From the NCBI GenBank assembly GCA_023055355.1, contig JALJCS010000015.1, positions 15,606,501 through 15,670,500 of the forward strand: a stretch of DNA of 64,000 nucleotides, read 5' to 3'. The position numbers were made by a program, and so were the translations under genes. Origin of the DNA: Agelaius tricolor. Taxonomy: Eukaryota; Chordata; Aves; Passeriformes; Icteridae. The notes under the pieces were generated by a model. It saw only the letters and a list, made by a program, of their open reading frames with translations. It had not been told where the DNA came from and did not search any database. Below are positions 36,001-48,000 of the stretch, in pieces (position 1 is the stretch's first letter; each line of letters opens with the position of its first letter).

Positions 36001-39000
36001 TGGAAGGGTGTGTGTGCACACATGTGGGCTCTGTGCCCCCTGCAGCCCCGGGGAGTGGTGCCTGTGGTGTCAGGGGGCTTTGTGCGCTGGGTGGGAGGGC
36101 GCTGCAGGAGTGAGGGGTGTCTCTGTCCCTAACGGCTCCTTCTCCTCCCAGGAGAACTCGGATGTCTTCCTCTCCACTGTGGACACAGACTGGAAGGTAG
36201 GAGCAGCCATGGGAGGTGCTGCCCACCCCCGGGTTTCGCATGGAACAGCAGCCTGTGCCTGGGGAAGGCTGGGGGAGGGCGCTGAGTGGACTCAGGGGTG
36301 TTGCTGTCCCTTTTTTCATGGGATGCAGTGCCTGGTCAGGGTCTGTGCATGAGGCTGCACATCCATCATGGTCCTTGTCAGAAGGGGACAGGGGCATGCT
36401 GCCAGGCTGGCGCTCAGATGTGGCTGGTGGGCACTTGGCCATGGGCTGGGGACAAAACCTTTAAAACAGGCAATTTCTTCTCAGGAAGGCCGAGCTGCTT
36501 TTCCAGCCCCTCTACCATTGCCATGGCAATGGTTTCCCAGGCGATGCCAGCTCCCTGCTTACATAAGGGTGTTTGAAAGCCTCTTTCTCTTTTGGAGGGC
36601 TGGGGCATTGCCCCCTATACCACCCACCTCTCTTTGCTCCCTTGGCTGGCACCTGCCCATCTTGTACCTCCATTTCTGCTCTCCAGAGGAGCCCCATGAT
36701 ACAGCTCCAGCACTCATGGGAGCTCAGCTTGTGCCTGGCTCCCACATTGGTCTGCCCTGCATCCCTCCCACACCCCTGCCAAGGCCCATCCTGCACCAGG
36801 CTCCCTGGGGAGGGAGGGTAGTGGGTAGTGCTGCCTGTCCCCCTCCCAAAGCGTTCCCTTGCCAGGGGACACCAGTGATTGTCACAACCTCAGGCTGTGT
36901 GCTGCCACTTTGCCAGCAGTGGGACCATGGGGAGGCTGGGATTGGGTGGTGATGGCTGAACAGCACTGAAACAACATCACCTATAAGGAAAAAATAAATG
37001 TGGAATTCATTCATCCCAGGATAAGGGCAGGGGAGCACAGGTCCCTGTTTTAGCAGGCCCAGAATTTTGGGGCTGGCCCACTCCCATGCAGGTGGGAGGG
37101 TGCAGTTGGTAAGGAAGCAAGGCCTTTGGCAGGGTGCTGGGTGCTGCCTGCTGTGGTTCACAGAATGGGACATACCTGATGGCCCTCTCAAAAGCCACAA
37201 AATAATTAAAATGGTGCCTTCCCCAGCAGCTCCAAAGCTGGTGAGGTGCTGGGGCTGGGAGCAGCAGGGCTGGGCTGCTCCTTTCTCTGCTTGCTTGGGG
37301 CTTCTGTTGGCCACTGGAGGGGACACCAAACCTCCTGGTGCACCAGAGAGAGAGAGAGAGAAGGGAGAGGGAGGTGAGGAGGGAGGGAGGTGGCAGTGCC
37401 AGGCTGCCCAGAGCTCTCAGTAGCACCAGAGGCACCAGTGTGGCTCTGGCTCAGCTGTGCTGGGGCAGGGCTTGGTTGGCACTCAGGGGATATTAAAGAG
37501 CAGTGTCCCTCCCAGGACAATCGTTGTGTATTTCAGGGTTGGCCCACGGTGGCACTGAACTGTGTCCCTGGTGGTGCCCAAGTGGAGCAGTTCTGGACAG
37601 CAAATGCCACAGGGATGCACCTCAGGACCTAGAAAAGGAATTGGGCAACAACCAAGGCAGCTTTTCCCAAGCCAGCCAGACCCTTTGACCTCTTGGTTTC
37701 CCTCCAAGAGCCTCCGGGCAGGGATTGGCTGAGTTTCCTGGGCTATGCCAGGGCAACCACCTCCTTTTCTCCACTCTGACATTTGTGTGTTGGTGCACTG
37801 CAAAGGCTGGGGGCTGACTGCCATTCCTTGGGGAGATCTTACCCAATTTTATAGGCTCACCTCCTTGGGATAATCCAATCCAGCCCCCAGCTTAACTCTT
37901 CACTGTCTGTTTGCTCCTCCCTAGAGCCAGTTGTTGATGGGATGCTCAGGGTGGCTGGGGCAGTGGGGGGCCTGGAGAGCCCCCACTTGTGCCACCAGCC
38001 AAAGTAAAGCCCTTGAGACAGAAGCCAAGGTGCAGGAGAGCTGGGGGAAGGTGCCCTGGGAACCAGGTGCCCTGGATCCTGCAGGAGGCCTGGGCCACCT
38101 GCCTGGCAAGTGGGCTGGTAGCCAAGGCAGTGGTGATCCCATTTGATGCTGCTCCAGCAAAGTCAGCCTTGCTCAGCCCTCCCATCTCCCTGAAGCCCTT
38201 TTGCATTCACCTTGGCTCTTCTACCCCTTCTGTCTTCTGTTAACCACTTTCTGTCTTTTTTCATCCCTCTGCATCTCTTGTTTTTTTTTTTTTTTCTTCC
38301 GGGGACTGTGGCTGTCATGGTCTTTGGCTCTACAGGCAGCAGGGCTGGGGAAACCAAAAATGGCACCAGGAGTGCCAGGAACCACCTGGGAGCTGGGCTT
38401 CCCCATCATACTCAGTCCTTCATTTGCAGAGGTGCCTCTTTCCAGGTCTAGGTCTGAGCTCCCCACGGCAGCAGAGCAGTCAGAGTGAAGCCTGGTGGAG
38501 GCAGTGGGAATGTCATCCCTCTGCCTGCCTGTCCTTTCTCCCACATCCAGACTTTCTGCCTGTGCAGCCCTGGCTTGTTTGTAGCACATGGCTTTCAGTG
38601 GGTTCCTGAAAGGCAGTGAAAGCACTGTGGGACTCCTTCTCCATCCACGATTGCCCAGATTTGTGCTGGTCATGCCAAGCTGGGCAGTGGTGCTGGGCTG
38701 GGCAGGGGCAGGCAGGGTACAGGGGAAGGGCACCCACAGACTGCTGGGGGTTTTGGGGCAGTGGTGGTGAGAGGCCTTGTTGGGATCAGGGAAGAAATCT
38801 TCTGCTGCACACATGTGCACATGGGAATACTCACACCTGTGTGCATGCACACAGCATGTGTCAGTCCAGGGACGTGATCCAACCCCTTGGAGCTGCTGGA
38901 TTGTCCCTCCTCCTGCTTTATTTGCCTGCCACTGGCAGTGCCCAGGTCAGGGAGAAACCCTGCACATCCCCAGGTCAGGGAGAAACCCTGCACATCCCCT

Positions 39001-42000
39001 GCCTGCCATCATCCCGCAGCTGGTGGGACGAGTGTGCTGCTGGGTGAGGTGACACAGGTGTGGACATGTGTGTGCCCCTCTGTGCACACCTGCCCAAGGC
39101 TCTGCAGGTGTGCACCTCGCTGTGCATCCACCAGCACTAGTGATGGCCGTGGCATCCATGCTGAGCACACAGGAGGAGGATGCAGCAGGTGTGCTCCTGG
39201 TGTGCATGACATGCACAGCAACAGGGACTGACACACACAGGGCCTGGCCTGGGGGCTGTGCCACAAGCATTCTGTGGGGTGCACGTGCTTTGGTGTGGGT
39301 AATGGTATTAACTTTCCAAGTTTTCCCCCTGGCAGGCAGGGTTTTGCCTGGCCCATGTGTGTCTGTGTTGGTACGTGTTCCTGTGCATGCACACACATGG
39401 TCATGTGCACGTGGCACAGCACGCCTGCCATGTCCCTCTCCTGTTTTTAGTGTGTGCCCGTGTCCATCTGTGGCTGTGTGTGTGCTGCCCTGCCTGGGCA
39501 TGGCTGCAGGGCCCTGGCCATGGCTGCGGGCTCGGCCGTGGCTCTGTGTGGCTGCATTCAGGTGTGTGCATTTGCTCTGTGTGGCTGCATTCAGGTGTGT
39601 GCATTTGCTCTGTGTGGCTGCATCCAGGTGTGTGCATTGGGCTCTGTGTGGCTGCATCCAGGTGTGTGCATTGGGCTCTGTGTGGCTGCATTCAGGTGTG
39701 TGCATTGGCTCTGTGTAGCTGCACTCAGGTGTGTGCATTGGCTCTGTGTGGCTGCACTCAGGTGTGTGCATTGGCTCTGTGTGGCTGCACTCAGGTGTGT
39801 GCATTGGCTCTGTGTGGCTGCATTCAGGTGTGTGCATTGGGCTCTGTGTGGCTGCATTCAGGTGTGTGCAGTGGGCTCTGTGTGGCTGCATTCAGGTGTG
39901 TGCATTGGCTCTGTGTGGCTGCATTCAGGTGTGTGCATTGGGCTCTCTGTGGCTGCATCCAGGTGTGTGCATTGGCTCTGTGTGGCTGCACTCAGGTGTG
40001 TGCATTGGGCTCTGTGTGGCTGCACTCAGGTGTGTGCATTGGGCCCTGTGTGGCTGCACTCAGGTGTGTGCATTGGCTCTGTGTGGCTGCATTCAGGTGT
40101 GTGCATTGGGCTCTGTGTGGCTGCATCCAGGTGTGTGCATTGGCTCTGTGTGGCTGCACTCAGGTGTGTGCAGGGGCACAGCGGGCACTGCCCTGGCCGT
40201 GCCGGGGCTGCTCCGCGGGATGCCAGTCCAGACACCCCGCCTGCCTCCGTCTGCCCAAAGAGGGAAGATGGAGAAGGTACCGCACGGTGCCAGGCGTTTT
40301 TTCTTCATAAACAAGGGTATTTGGGGCCAATTGGAGCATGAATAATTCCCGCGGCAGCCAATGGCTGAGTGCTGGCTCCATCGCGGCGCTCGCCCGCAAT
40401 GGAGGCCAAGCCTGCCGAGGGGGAAGGGCGAGGGAGGGCTCAGCGCAGGGCTGGGGCTCCGCTATAAATCCAGCAGAGGGGCTGAGCCAGCGCAGAGCTC
40501 CGCTTGGCCCCGGCCGCTGCGTTACTGTGCCCCACACCCGCACCTCCAGCTTGGCCCACGCCGCCTGAGCATCCTCGTCCGCCCAGCTCCTCACCATGCC
40601 GGAGTGCTGGGATGGGGTAGGTACCGCCGTTCCCCTGCTCGCTGCCCTCCCTCCCTCTCTCCCTCCCTCCCCAGGTATTTTGCCCCAGCGTCTCTCCTGC
40701 TTGCCCAGGCTGGGCCTTTGCAGCCGGCAGTGCTCGGCGTGGCTCAGGCGGGCACTGGGGCAGGGAGGACCCACGGCTGGGGAGCCCTTCCTCCCCCCAG
40801 CCCTGCTGCCGCATCCCTGATGTGCTGCAGGTTTTGGGGACGCGTTGTCCTTGAGCGTGTCCTCCCCGAGGCCAGCAGAGATGCTGTGCCCAGAGATGCT
40901 GTGTTCCGTGCTGGGGCTGTCTGCTGACAGGGGCACACTGCCCCTTGCCCACCCCCTGAGCCGCAGAGGGACAGGGTCTCTGGCTGTTTTGAAACAAGCC
41001 CTCAGTTGCTTTCTGGCCTCTGCGGTGATGGCAACACCCGATGGCAACAGGCTGGTGCAGAGGGGGTGAGTGAGGAGGGAGCACTGCAGCGGTGAGCAGG
41101 TAGCCTGGACATGGGTGGGCTCTGTCAGACACCTATGGGTGCTGAGACCCCCATGCCCCTCCTCGCTGGGGCTGTGGGTTGTCTGTGCCCCTCTCTCCTT
41201 GCTGTGGGTTGTCTGTGCCCCTCTCTTCTTGCTGGGGTTGCTTGTTCCCCTCTCTCCTTGCTGCGTGCATCCCCTGCATGCCGAGGCTCTTCCCCCAGCG
41301 AGCATCCCTGCGGCAAAGGGCAGGGCTGTGGTAGCCAGCGGTGCTGCAGAGGCTGCACCACGGGCAGGATGTGCCTGGCTTGGTGGAGGGTGGGGGGCAG
41401 GAGGGAGCAGTGCTGAGGCTGGATCTGCTACCGTGGGCAGGTGATTTTGGGGTAGGATTGAAAGCTGAGCTGTTGGGCATGTGATGGGGACCATGGGGAT
41501 GGTGCTGGCAAGGAGGCAGCCCTTGCCCAGGACCAGACCACATGGATGTCTCCTGCTCTGTGACCTTGGGCCAGGCCCTTGCTCTGCCTCAGTGTCCCAA
41601 TGTGTTGTTGCAGAGGGATGTCACTGCTCATGGACTGATGCAGCTGCAGGGGTGGAGGGACAGCTGTGGATGAAGGATGGGGTCAGGGTGCCCTTGGGTG
41701 AGAAGAGATGTCTCCATAGAGCCCTGGATCTGCTTTTGGCCACCGTGTTCCCGCAGGGACAGCAGGTCTCAGTGAGGGGAGGCACTGCAGTGAGGAGACC
41801 CTGTCCCCAGGCTGTTCCTCCCACCCAGGCCCGTGTCCTTCAGAGTCCTTGGTGGCGTGTAACCCGCGTGAGCATCCACGTACCTGCTCCCCTCCCACCA
41901 GCCCGGCCATGGGGCTGCCAGTGCCAGCAGTGAGGACTGTGATACTTGGGCACCCTGCCACCATCCCCTGCCCTGCCCTGCTCAGCACATGCTGCTCCTG

Positions 42001-45000
42001 CACCCAGCAGATCCCAGCCTTGAGGTCGCTGCTGCTGGACTGGCTGGTGGGCATCTGGAGGGGACCTCTGGTCCCTTGTCCCTGGGGAGCACCTGGGCTC
42101 AGTTTCCTGTGCTGGCTGGCAGCAAGGGCCAGGATGTGGAAGGAAAGGAGCCCTCCTAGACAGGGAAACTGAGGCACAGGGTAGTTTTTGTCTCTGTGTG
42201 GGGGCACTGCCATTTCAGGTTTTAAAGTTACTTTAGCTGTAATTTTGGGATCAGTTGCAGCATTTCCTGGAGTGCTGTCCAGGGTCTGACCTCTGCCTGT
42301 TTGTCCCAGATACATCAAATCTGTGCCCAACTGGGCCATGCTGTGAACCCCTACCATGTTGCCAAAATTTTCTCAGTCTCAAGCCTTTGAAGATCTCCTC
42401 TTCTGTGCTGTGGTCCTATCCTGTTATCCTTCTCTCTCAAGCTCTCTTAGATCCATCCCTTGATACCATCCTGCAATCCCATCCCATGATACACATGTCC
42501 AATCCTACATCCTATGATCCCTTCCCTTCCCTTCCCTTCCCTTCCCTTCCCTTCCCTTCCCTTCCCTTCCCTTCCCTTACCTTCCCTTCCCTTCCCTCAT
42601 GATTTGTCCTGCTTTCTACCCTCTCTGGGATACCCAGAGCTGTTTTTTTTTTCCTGGGACAGCTGCTCCTCTTTCCCGTGTCTTCCCACGGGATCCAGCC
42701 ATTTGGGGAAGCAGCAGGGAAGGGTGTGATGGCAGGAGAGGATGAAAGAATGCCCTAGGGCAGGTGGGCATCACCCCATCTCTCCTCTTCCCCAGGAACA
42801 CGACATTGAGACCCCCTACGGGCTGCTGCACGTGGTGATCCGGGGCTCTCCCAAGGGGAACCGCCCGGCCATCCTGACCTACCACGATGTGGGCCTCAAC
42901 CGTGAGTGCTGCTCCAGCTGGGGCTGCAGGGCAGGCGGGGCTGAGCCCCAGGGGGTGCCAGGACATCGCCCCTGGCTCAGCTCCTTTGTCCCCAGCCATG
43001 GCTGCACGGGGTATCTGAAAGCACCAGGGGCATTTGGATGCTCAGCTGGACACAAAGCCCAGGCCAGGCACAGCCAGGAGTGCTTGGCCACCCCAGTGCT
43101 GGCTGCCTGCCTGCCCAAAGCACAGGGATGGGACATGGGGGATGCTGCCCACAGCAGGCAGGGATGGGACATGGGGGATGCTGCCCACAGCAGGCAGGGA
43201 TGGGACATGGGGGATGCTGGGCTGGTCCTCGCTGCTGCTGCCAGCCCATTGGTATTCAGAGCATGGAGCCAGCTGGCAGCAGGGCAGAGTGGGGGACAAG
43301 AGAGACTGGGAATAGCAGGGAAGGAGGGACCCCGAGCTGGGGCTCTGATGTGGAGATGCTGCCTTTTCTGTCAGCCTGCAGCCCTAGACCTGCACCCAGA
43401 GCCCTTTCCTGGCTGTGCTCTCCAGCTGAGCCAGGATGCCCAATTCCCTGCGAGTGGGGAGAGGCATCTCCCGCTCTGCTGGCGGCTGAGGCTGAGTCAC
43501 TGACATGCCACATGAGCTGTGTCACCATTGCAGCAGCTCTGGCTGCTCAGGTACACGTCACGCTGGCTGCAAGGGGCCTCACCACCTGCCTCACCCCACG
43601 TGTTGGGAGTCATCTCCCAGCACTGATGCCACGGGACAGGACCCCTCCAAGCCCTGGCAGTATCTGGATCCCACTGCAGTGCTGGGGTTTTGTCCACAGC
43701 TGGAGATGTTTCTCTGACTATTTCCAAGCAGGGAGATTTGCAGCTGTTCCTCAAATCCTGTGTTTGCCTGAGCCCTTTCTAGGGATTTTGGACAGGGCTA
43801 ATACCCCAGGCTGCTAATCCTGCTGCCCACTGGGTGGTCTTGCAGTCCTGGGCTCTGCATCCCTCAGTCCCATCCTTCTGAGAATGAGGCCATCCCAAAC
43901 TCCTCATTCTCGCTGTGTCTGTCCATCCCCATGCCTCCTGACACCTGTAAGGATGCAGCCCTTGCTAACAGTAGCTGTGATCTCTGCTGGGAGGACAAGG
44001 AGCTTGGAGGGAAGGGGATGGGATGGCTTTGGTGGCATGTCACCTCCTCGTTGAAGGGCAGTGGGAGGGTGGGCAGCTGCTGTCCATGCTCCCCTGGCCC
44101 ACCAGACCCCAGTGTTGGGGTGTTTAGTCTCTGATACCCTCTGGCCTTTACAGACAAGCTTTGTTTCAACACCTTCTTCAACTACGAGGACATGCAGGAG
44201 ATCACGAAGCACTTTGTGGTGTGCCACGTGGATGCACCAGGACAGCAGGCAGGAGCCTCACAGTTCCCTCAGGGGTAGGTGCCAGCTGCAGGGGCTCACT
44301 GTGCCTGCTGGGGTGTCACCTCCCTGCCCCTTGGGTTGTTGCTGCCTGGCAGTTGTGCCCTGTCTGTGAGTCTTTCCAAACTGTGCCAAAGCCTGTGGCA
44401 GACAACTGGCCCAGGGTGGGTGGTTTGCTGGTGGGTGGCATTCCCTGCCCATTTCAGGCAGCCCAGCTGCCCTGTCCCAGACGCTGTGCTCTGAACAGGT
44501 TCCATAACCACCATCCTGTGCCTCCCTGTGCCACAGGTACCAGTATCCATCCATGGACCAGCTGGCTGCCATGTTACCCAGCGTGGTGCAGCATTTTGGG
44601 TGAGTCAGCCTCTCTTCCACAGCTGCTGGCTGAGGGTCCTGGCAGGGAGATGGACAGAAGACAAGGATTTGGGGCTGGGGGAGTTGTCCCTGTAAGCTGG
44701 CACCCTGCAAGTCTTCTTGCTGTGGGTGGAGGGGTGTCCCAGGGAATGTGTTGGAGCCTGCTGTCCCTCATACGGACCTCTCCATGTTTCCAGGTTCAAA
44801 TATGTGATCGGGATCGGTGTTGGGGCAGGAGCTTACGTGCTGGCCAAGTTTGCGGTGAGCCTGGGGCTGGGATGGGCTGGCCTTGAGTTATTTGTACCTG
44901 CTGTCAGTCCAGGGCATGGGGGAGAGCAGGAGCTGATACCTCCAGGCAGTCTCTGTTGCTGCAGAGGCTCCTGGGGGGTTGGGGCACCCAGGACGGCAGT

Positions 45001-48000
45001 GCCAAGGCCACAGTGGCTGGGCAGTCTTGCCACAGGTCTCCTGTTGCTCCCAGGATGGGGTCACAGCAGCTCTGTGCAATGCCTGTGCAGTGGTTCTGGT
45101 GGGGGCTGCCCAGGGCACATCTCCCCTCCCCTCTGAGCCTCTCCCCTCTTGCTCTCTGCAGCTCATCTTCCCTGACCTGGTCGAAGGGCTGGTCCTGATG
45201 AACATCGACCCCAACGGCAAAGGCTGGATTGACTGGGCAGCTGCCAAGGTGGGCAGGCCCCGACCCCTCCTCCCAGTCCTGGCAGCTTCCTGGGGCAGGA
45301 GGCAGCCACGGCAGTGCAGTAACTCCCTGTGCTCCCTCTGCAGCTCTCCGGCCTCACCAGCACGCTGCCAGACATTGTCCTGTCCCACCTGTTCAGCCAG
45401 GTAAGGGCTGTGCACCCTCCAGGCCCCTGCCACCAGCCCCCGGCCAGCATCCCAGCTGGGTCACCTGGGCTGTGCCCTGCCAGTGCCACAGTGCCACTGG
45501 GCCAGTCCCATCTACAGGGCTGGGCTCAGTCAAGCCCTGCCTGGTCTGAGGCTTAACCTGAGGAGTTTGAGACCCGTGCCCATGTCCTGCCTGGCTGTGC
45601 TGCCTGCAGCACCACTGTGCCCAGCTGCACTGCCCAGCATCCCTCTTGTCTGTGCTGGCTGGCAGGGCTGGGGGAGCAGGGTGTGTCCCCAGCACCTGTC
45701 CTGACCTCCATCCCCTGCTGGCACAGGAGGAGCTGATGAACAACACGGAGCTGGTGCAGAGTTACCGGCAGCAGATCGGCAGTGTGGTGAACCAGTTCAA
45801 CCTCCAGCTCTTCCTCAACATGTACAATGGGTGAGTGCTCCAGGCAGCCCTGCTGCTGGGCTGTGTCCCTGTCTGTGCTAGGGTGAGGGGCTGCAGTGCT
45901 GGTGGGTGGCTCTGAGGTCACTGTGAGAACCCAGACCTCTGCTGGGTGCTGTCATCACCCTCCAGTGCATGCAGGCAGCAGTGCAAAGCTGTCTGCCCCT
46001 GCTGGCTGGGGATGTGGGAGTGGTGGTACCTGAAACAAAGCCTTGCCATGTCCCAGAGCCCACCACCATGGGTACACATTCCCATGTCTCCTCCTGCACT
46101 GGGTGCTGGCACAGGCCTGGGAAAGGGGGCAAAGATGCTGTGCCATGCATGCAGGGGCTTGGGAGCCCTGCCACTCTGCTAGGTGCTGCATCCTGGGGCA
46201 CAGGCTCTGCTTGGGCTGTGGCAGAGATGGCCATGGCATCCTCTATGCACAGGATGCTGGGACAGCAGGGCTGGGTGTAGCTTCTCAGGCAGTGGCCTGA
46301 TTCTTGTGCTGTGGCATCAGTGGTGGCACCCGCCCATGAGCTCACACTGGCCTTTCTCCCCCATCAGCCGCAGGGATCTGGACATCAACCGGCCTGGGAC
46401 TGTGCCCAATGCCAAGACACTGCGGTAAGAGTCACACCAGCAAGTCATGGAGGGGTCCCTGGGCAGGGGAATTCACTCAGACCAAACCCTGACCAGGCCC
46501 CCTTCTCCTGTCACTTGCAGCTGCCCCGTGATGCTGGTGGTCGGAGACAACGCGCCTGCTGAGGAGGGGGTGGTGAGTGCTGCAGGGCGGCAGGCAGGCG
46601 ATGCCCACGCACGGGCACGCACACGTTCACTGCCTGCTCCTGGGGGTGGGAGCCTGCTGGTGCACAGACCTGCCTGCTCCTGTGGGCACCTGTGCACACA
46701 CAGCTCTGCCTGCTCACCACACCTGGGAAACTTCCCCTTCTCCATATGCCCAGATGTGCTCACACCGTGCACGCTCGGATGTGTGGGCACATGGGCACTC
46801 CCTGCTTGGCCACGTGCACCCACACAGCTGCTGGCACACTTGTGTGCATGTACACACCCGTGTGACACAGAGTGACTCACCTGTCCCCCTCACCTCTTGT
46901 TCCAGTCCCCACTCATTGGAGGAAAGTCCCCTCTGTCCCATGGCAGGGATGGAGGTCCTGCAGGTGCAGGGCTCACCTAGTGCCCTGTCTGCTCCTGGCT
47001 CCTGGGGTGGGATTTGCCAGCTGGAATGCTGTGGAAGAAAGACTACTTTTTCTTGGCTCCTGGCTTCCTAGGGTGCTAATATCATCTCTCTTGCCTGCAG
47101 GTGGAGTGTAACTCCAAGCTGGATCCCACCAACACCACATTCCTGAAGGTAGGCTGGTGGCAACAGGCAGTAGGGAGGTTCCTGCTGCCTATGAAGTGCC
47201 CCATTGCCTTCTGCCCCAGGGCTGCAGGGTGTCCCCATCTCTCCATTCCAGGTCCATCATGGCCCTTGGAGCTGGGGGTGTATGGGGAGAGCAGGGTGAC
47301 CCCAGCAGTGGCATCCTGCCAGCGGGTACGGGGGATCGTGGGCAGTACAGGCACCCTCCCAAACTAAGCAGGACCTTCTCTTTGCAGATGGCTGACTCTG
47401 GTGGGCTGCCCCAGGTCACACAGGTGAGCCCTCACAATTCCCCCAGTTACCTGGGCATACTGGGCCCTGAGACATGCACTGGTGCTGTCCTTGGCTAGCT
47501 GGGGATGGGCTGATGAGGGCATAGGGGTCTCACACTGGGGCTGCCAGAAGCTGCTCAGGGCTGAGAGGGGATCTCAGCCTCAGTGCTGCCTCAGCTCAGC
47601 TCACTCTGCTCTCTCCCTACAGCCAGGCAAGCTGACCGAAGCCTTCAAGTACTTCCTGCAAGGCATGGGCTACAGTGAGTGCTGGGGCTGGGTTGGGGCT
47701 GGTGTGGGTCTGTGTGTGCCTATGTGTGTGTGCTGACCTGCTGCACGTCTGTCTGTCCGTGTGTCCACAGGGGAGTGGGGTGTACAGGCTCTGTGTGCAC
47801 AGATGTGTGTACAAGGGCTCCGTGTGTACAAATGTGTGTGTCAGGCTCCCCGTGTGTGTGTGGGCATGCATGAGCAGGGGCTGTGTGTGTGCAACAAAGA
47901 CAAGCAGAGCTCATGTGCAGAAGTCTGCGTGTGTGTGCACAGTTTAAGACCATGTGTGTGTACATGTTGACCTATGTGTGCACGGTTGCAAAAGTCCACG

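Larger units (their letters stand above)
36197..42795. other. NDRG4: NDRG4 intron 3, holding the internal promoter
   Basis: 6.6 kb in the long transcript. It contains the RFX-like palindrome (36514), a T run (38281-38295), a 28-bp duplication (38941-38996), the large minisatellite (39541-40172), the internal promoter and alternative first exon (40356-40616), a 30-bp tandem repeat (41171-41260) and a CCCTT array (42519-42597). Confidence 0.85.

Noticed and set aside
35446..36132. 228-codon plus-strand frame across NDRG4 exon 2
   Set aside because: Reads through exon 2 in a different frame from the conserved protein; a shadow of the GC-rich exon and its introns.
39541..40172. Regular direct repeats that might suggest a CRISPR array
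   Set aside because: The units are head-to-tail with no unique spacers, and the setting is a vertebrate intron. It is a minisatellite.
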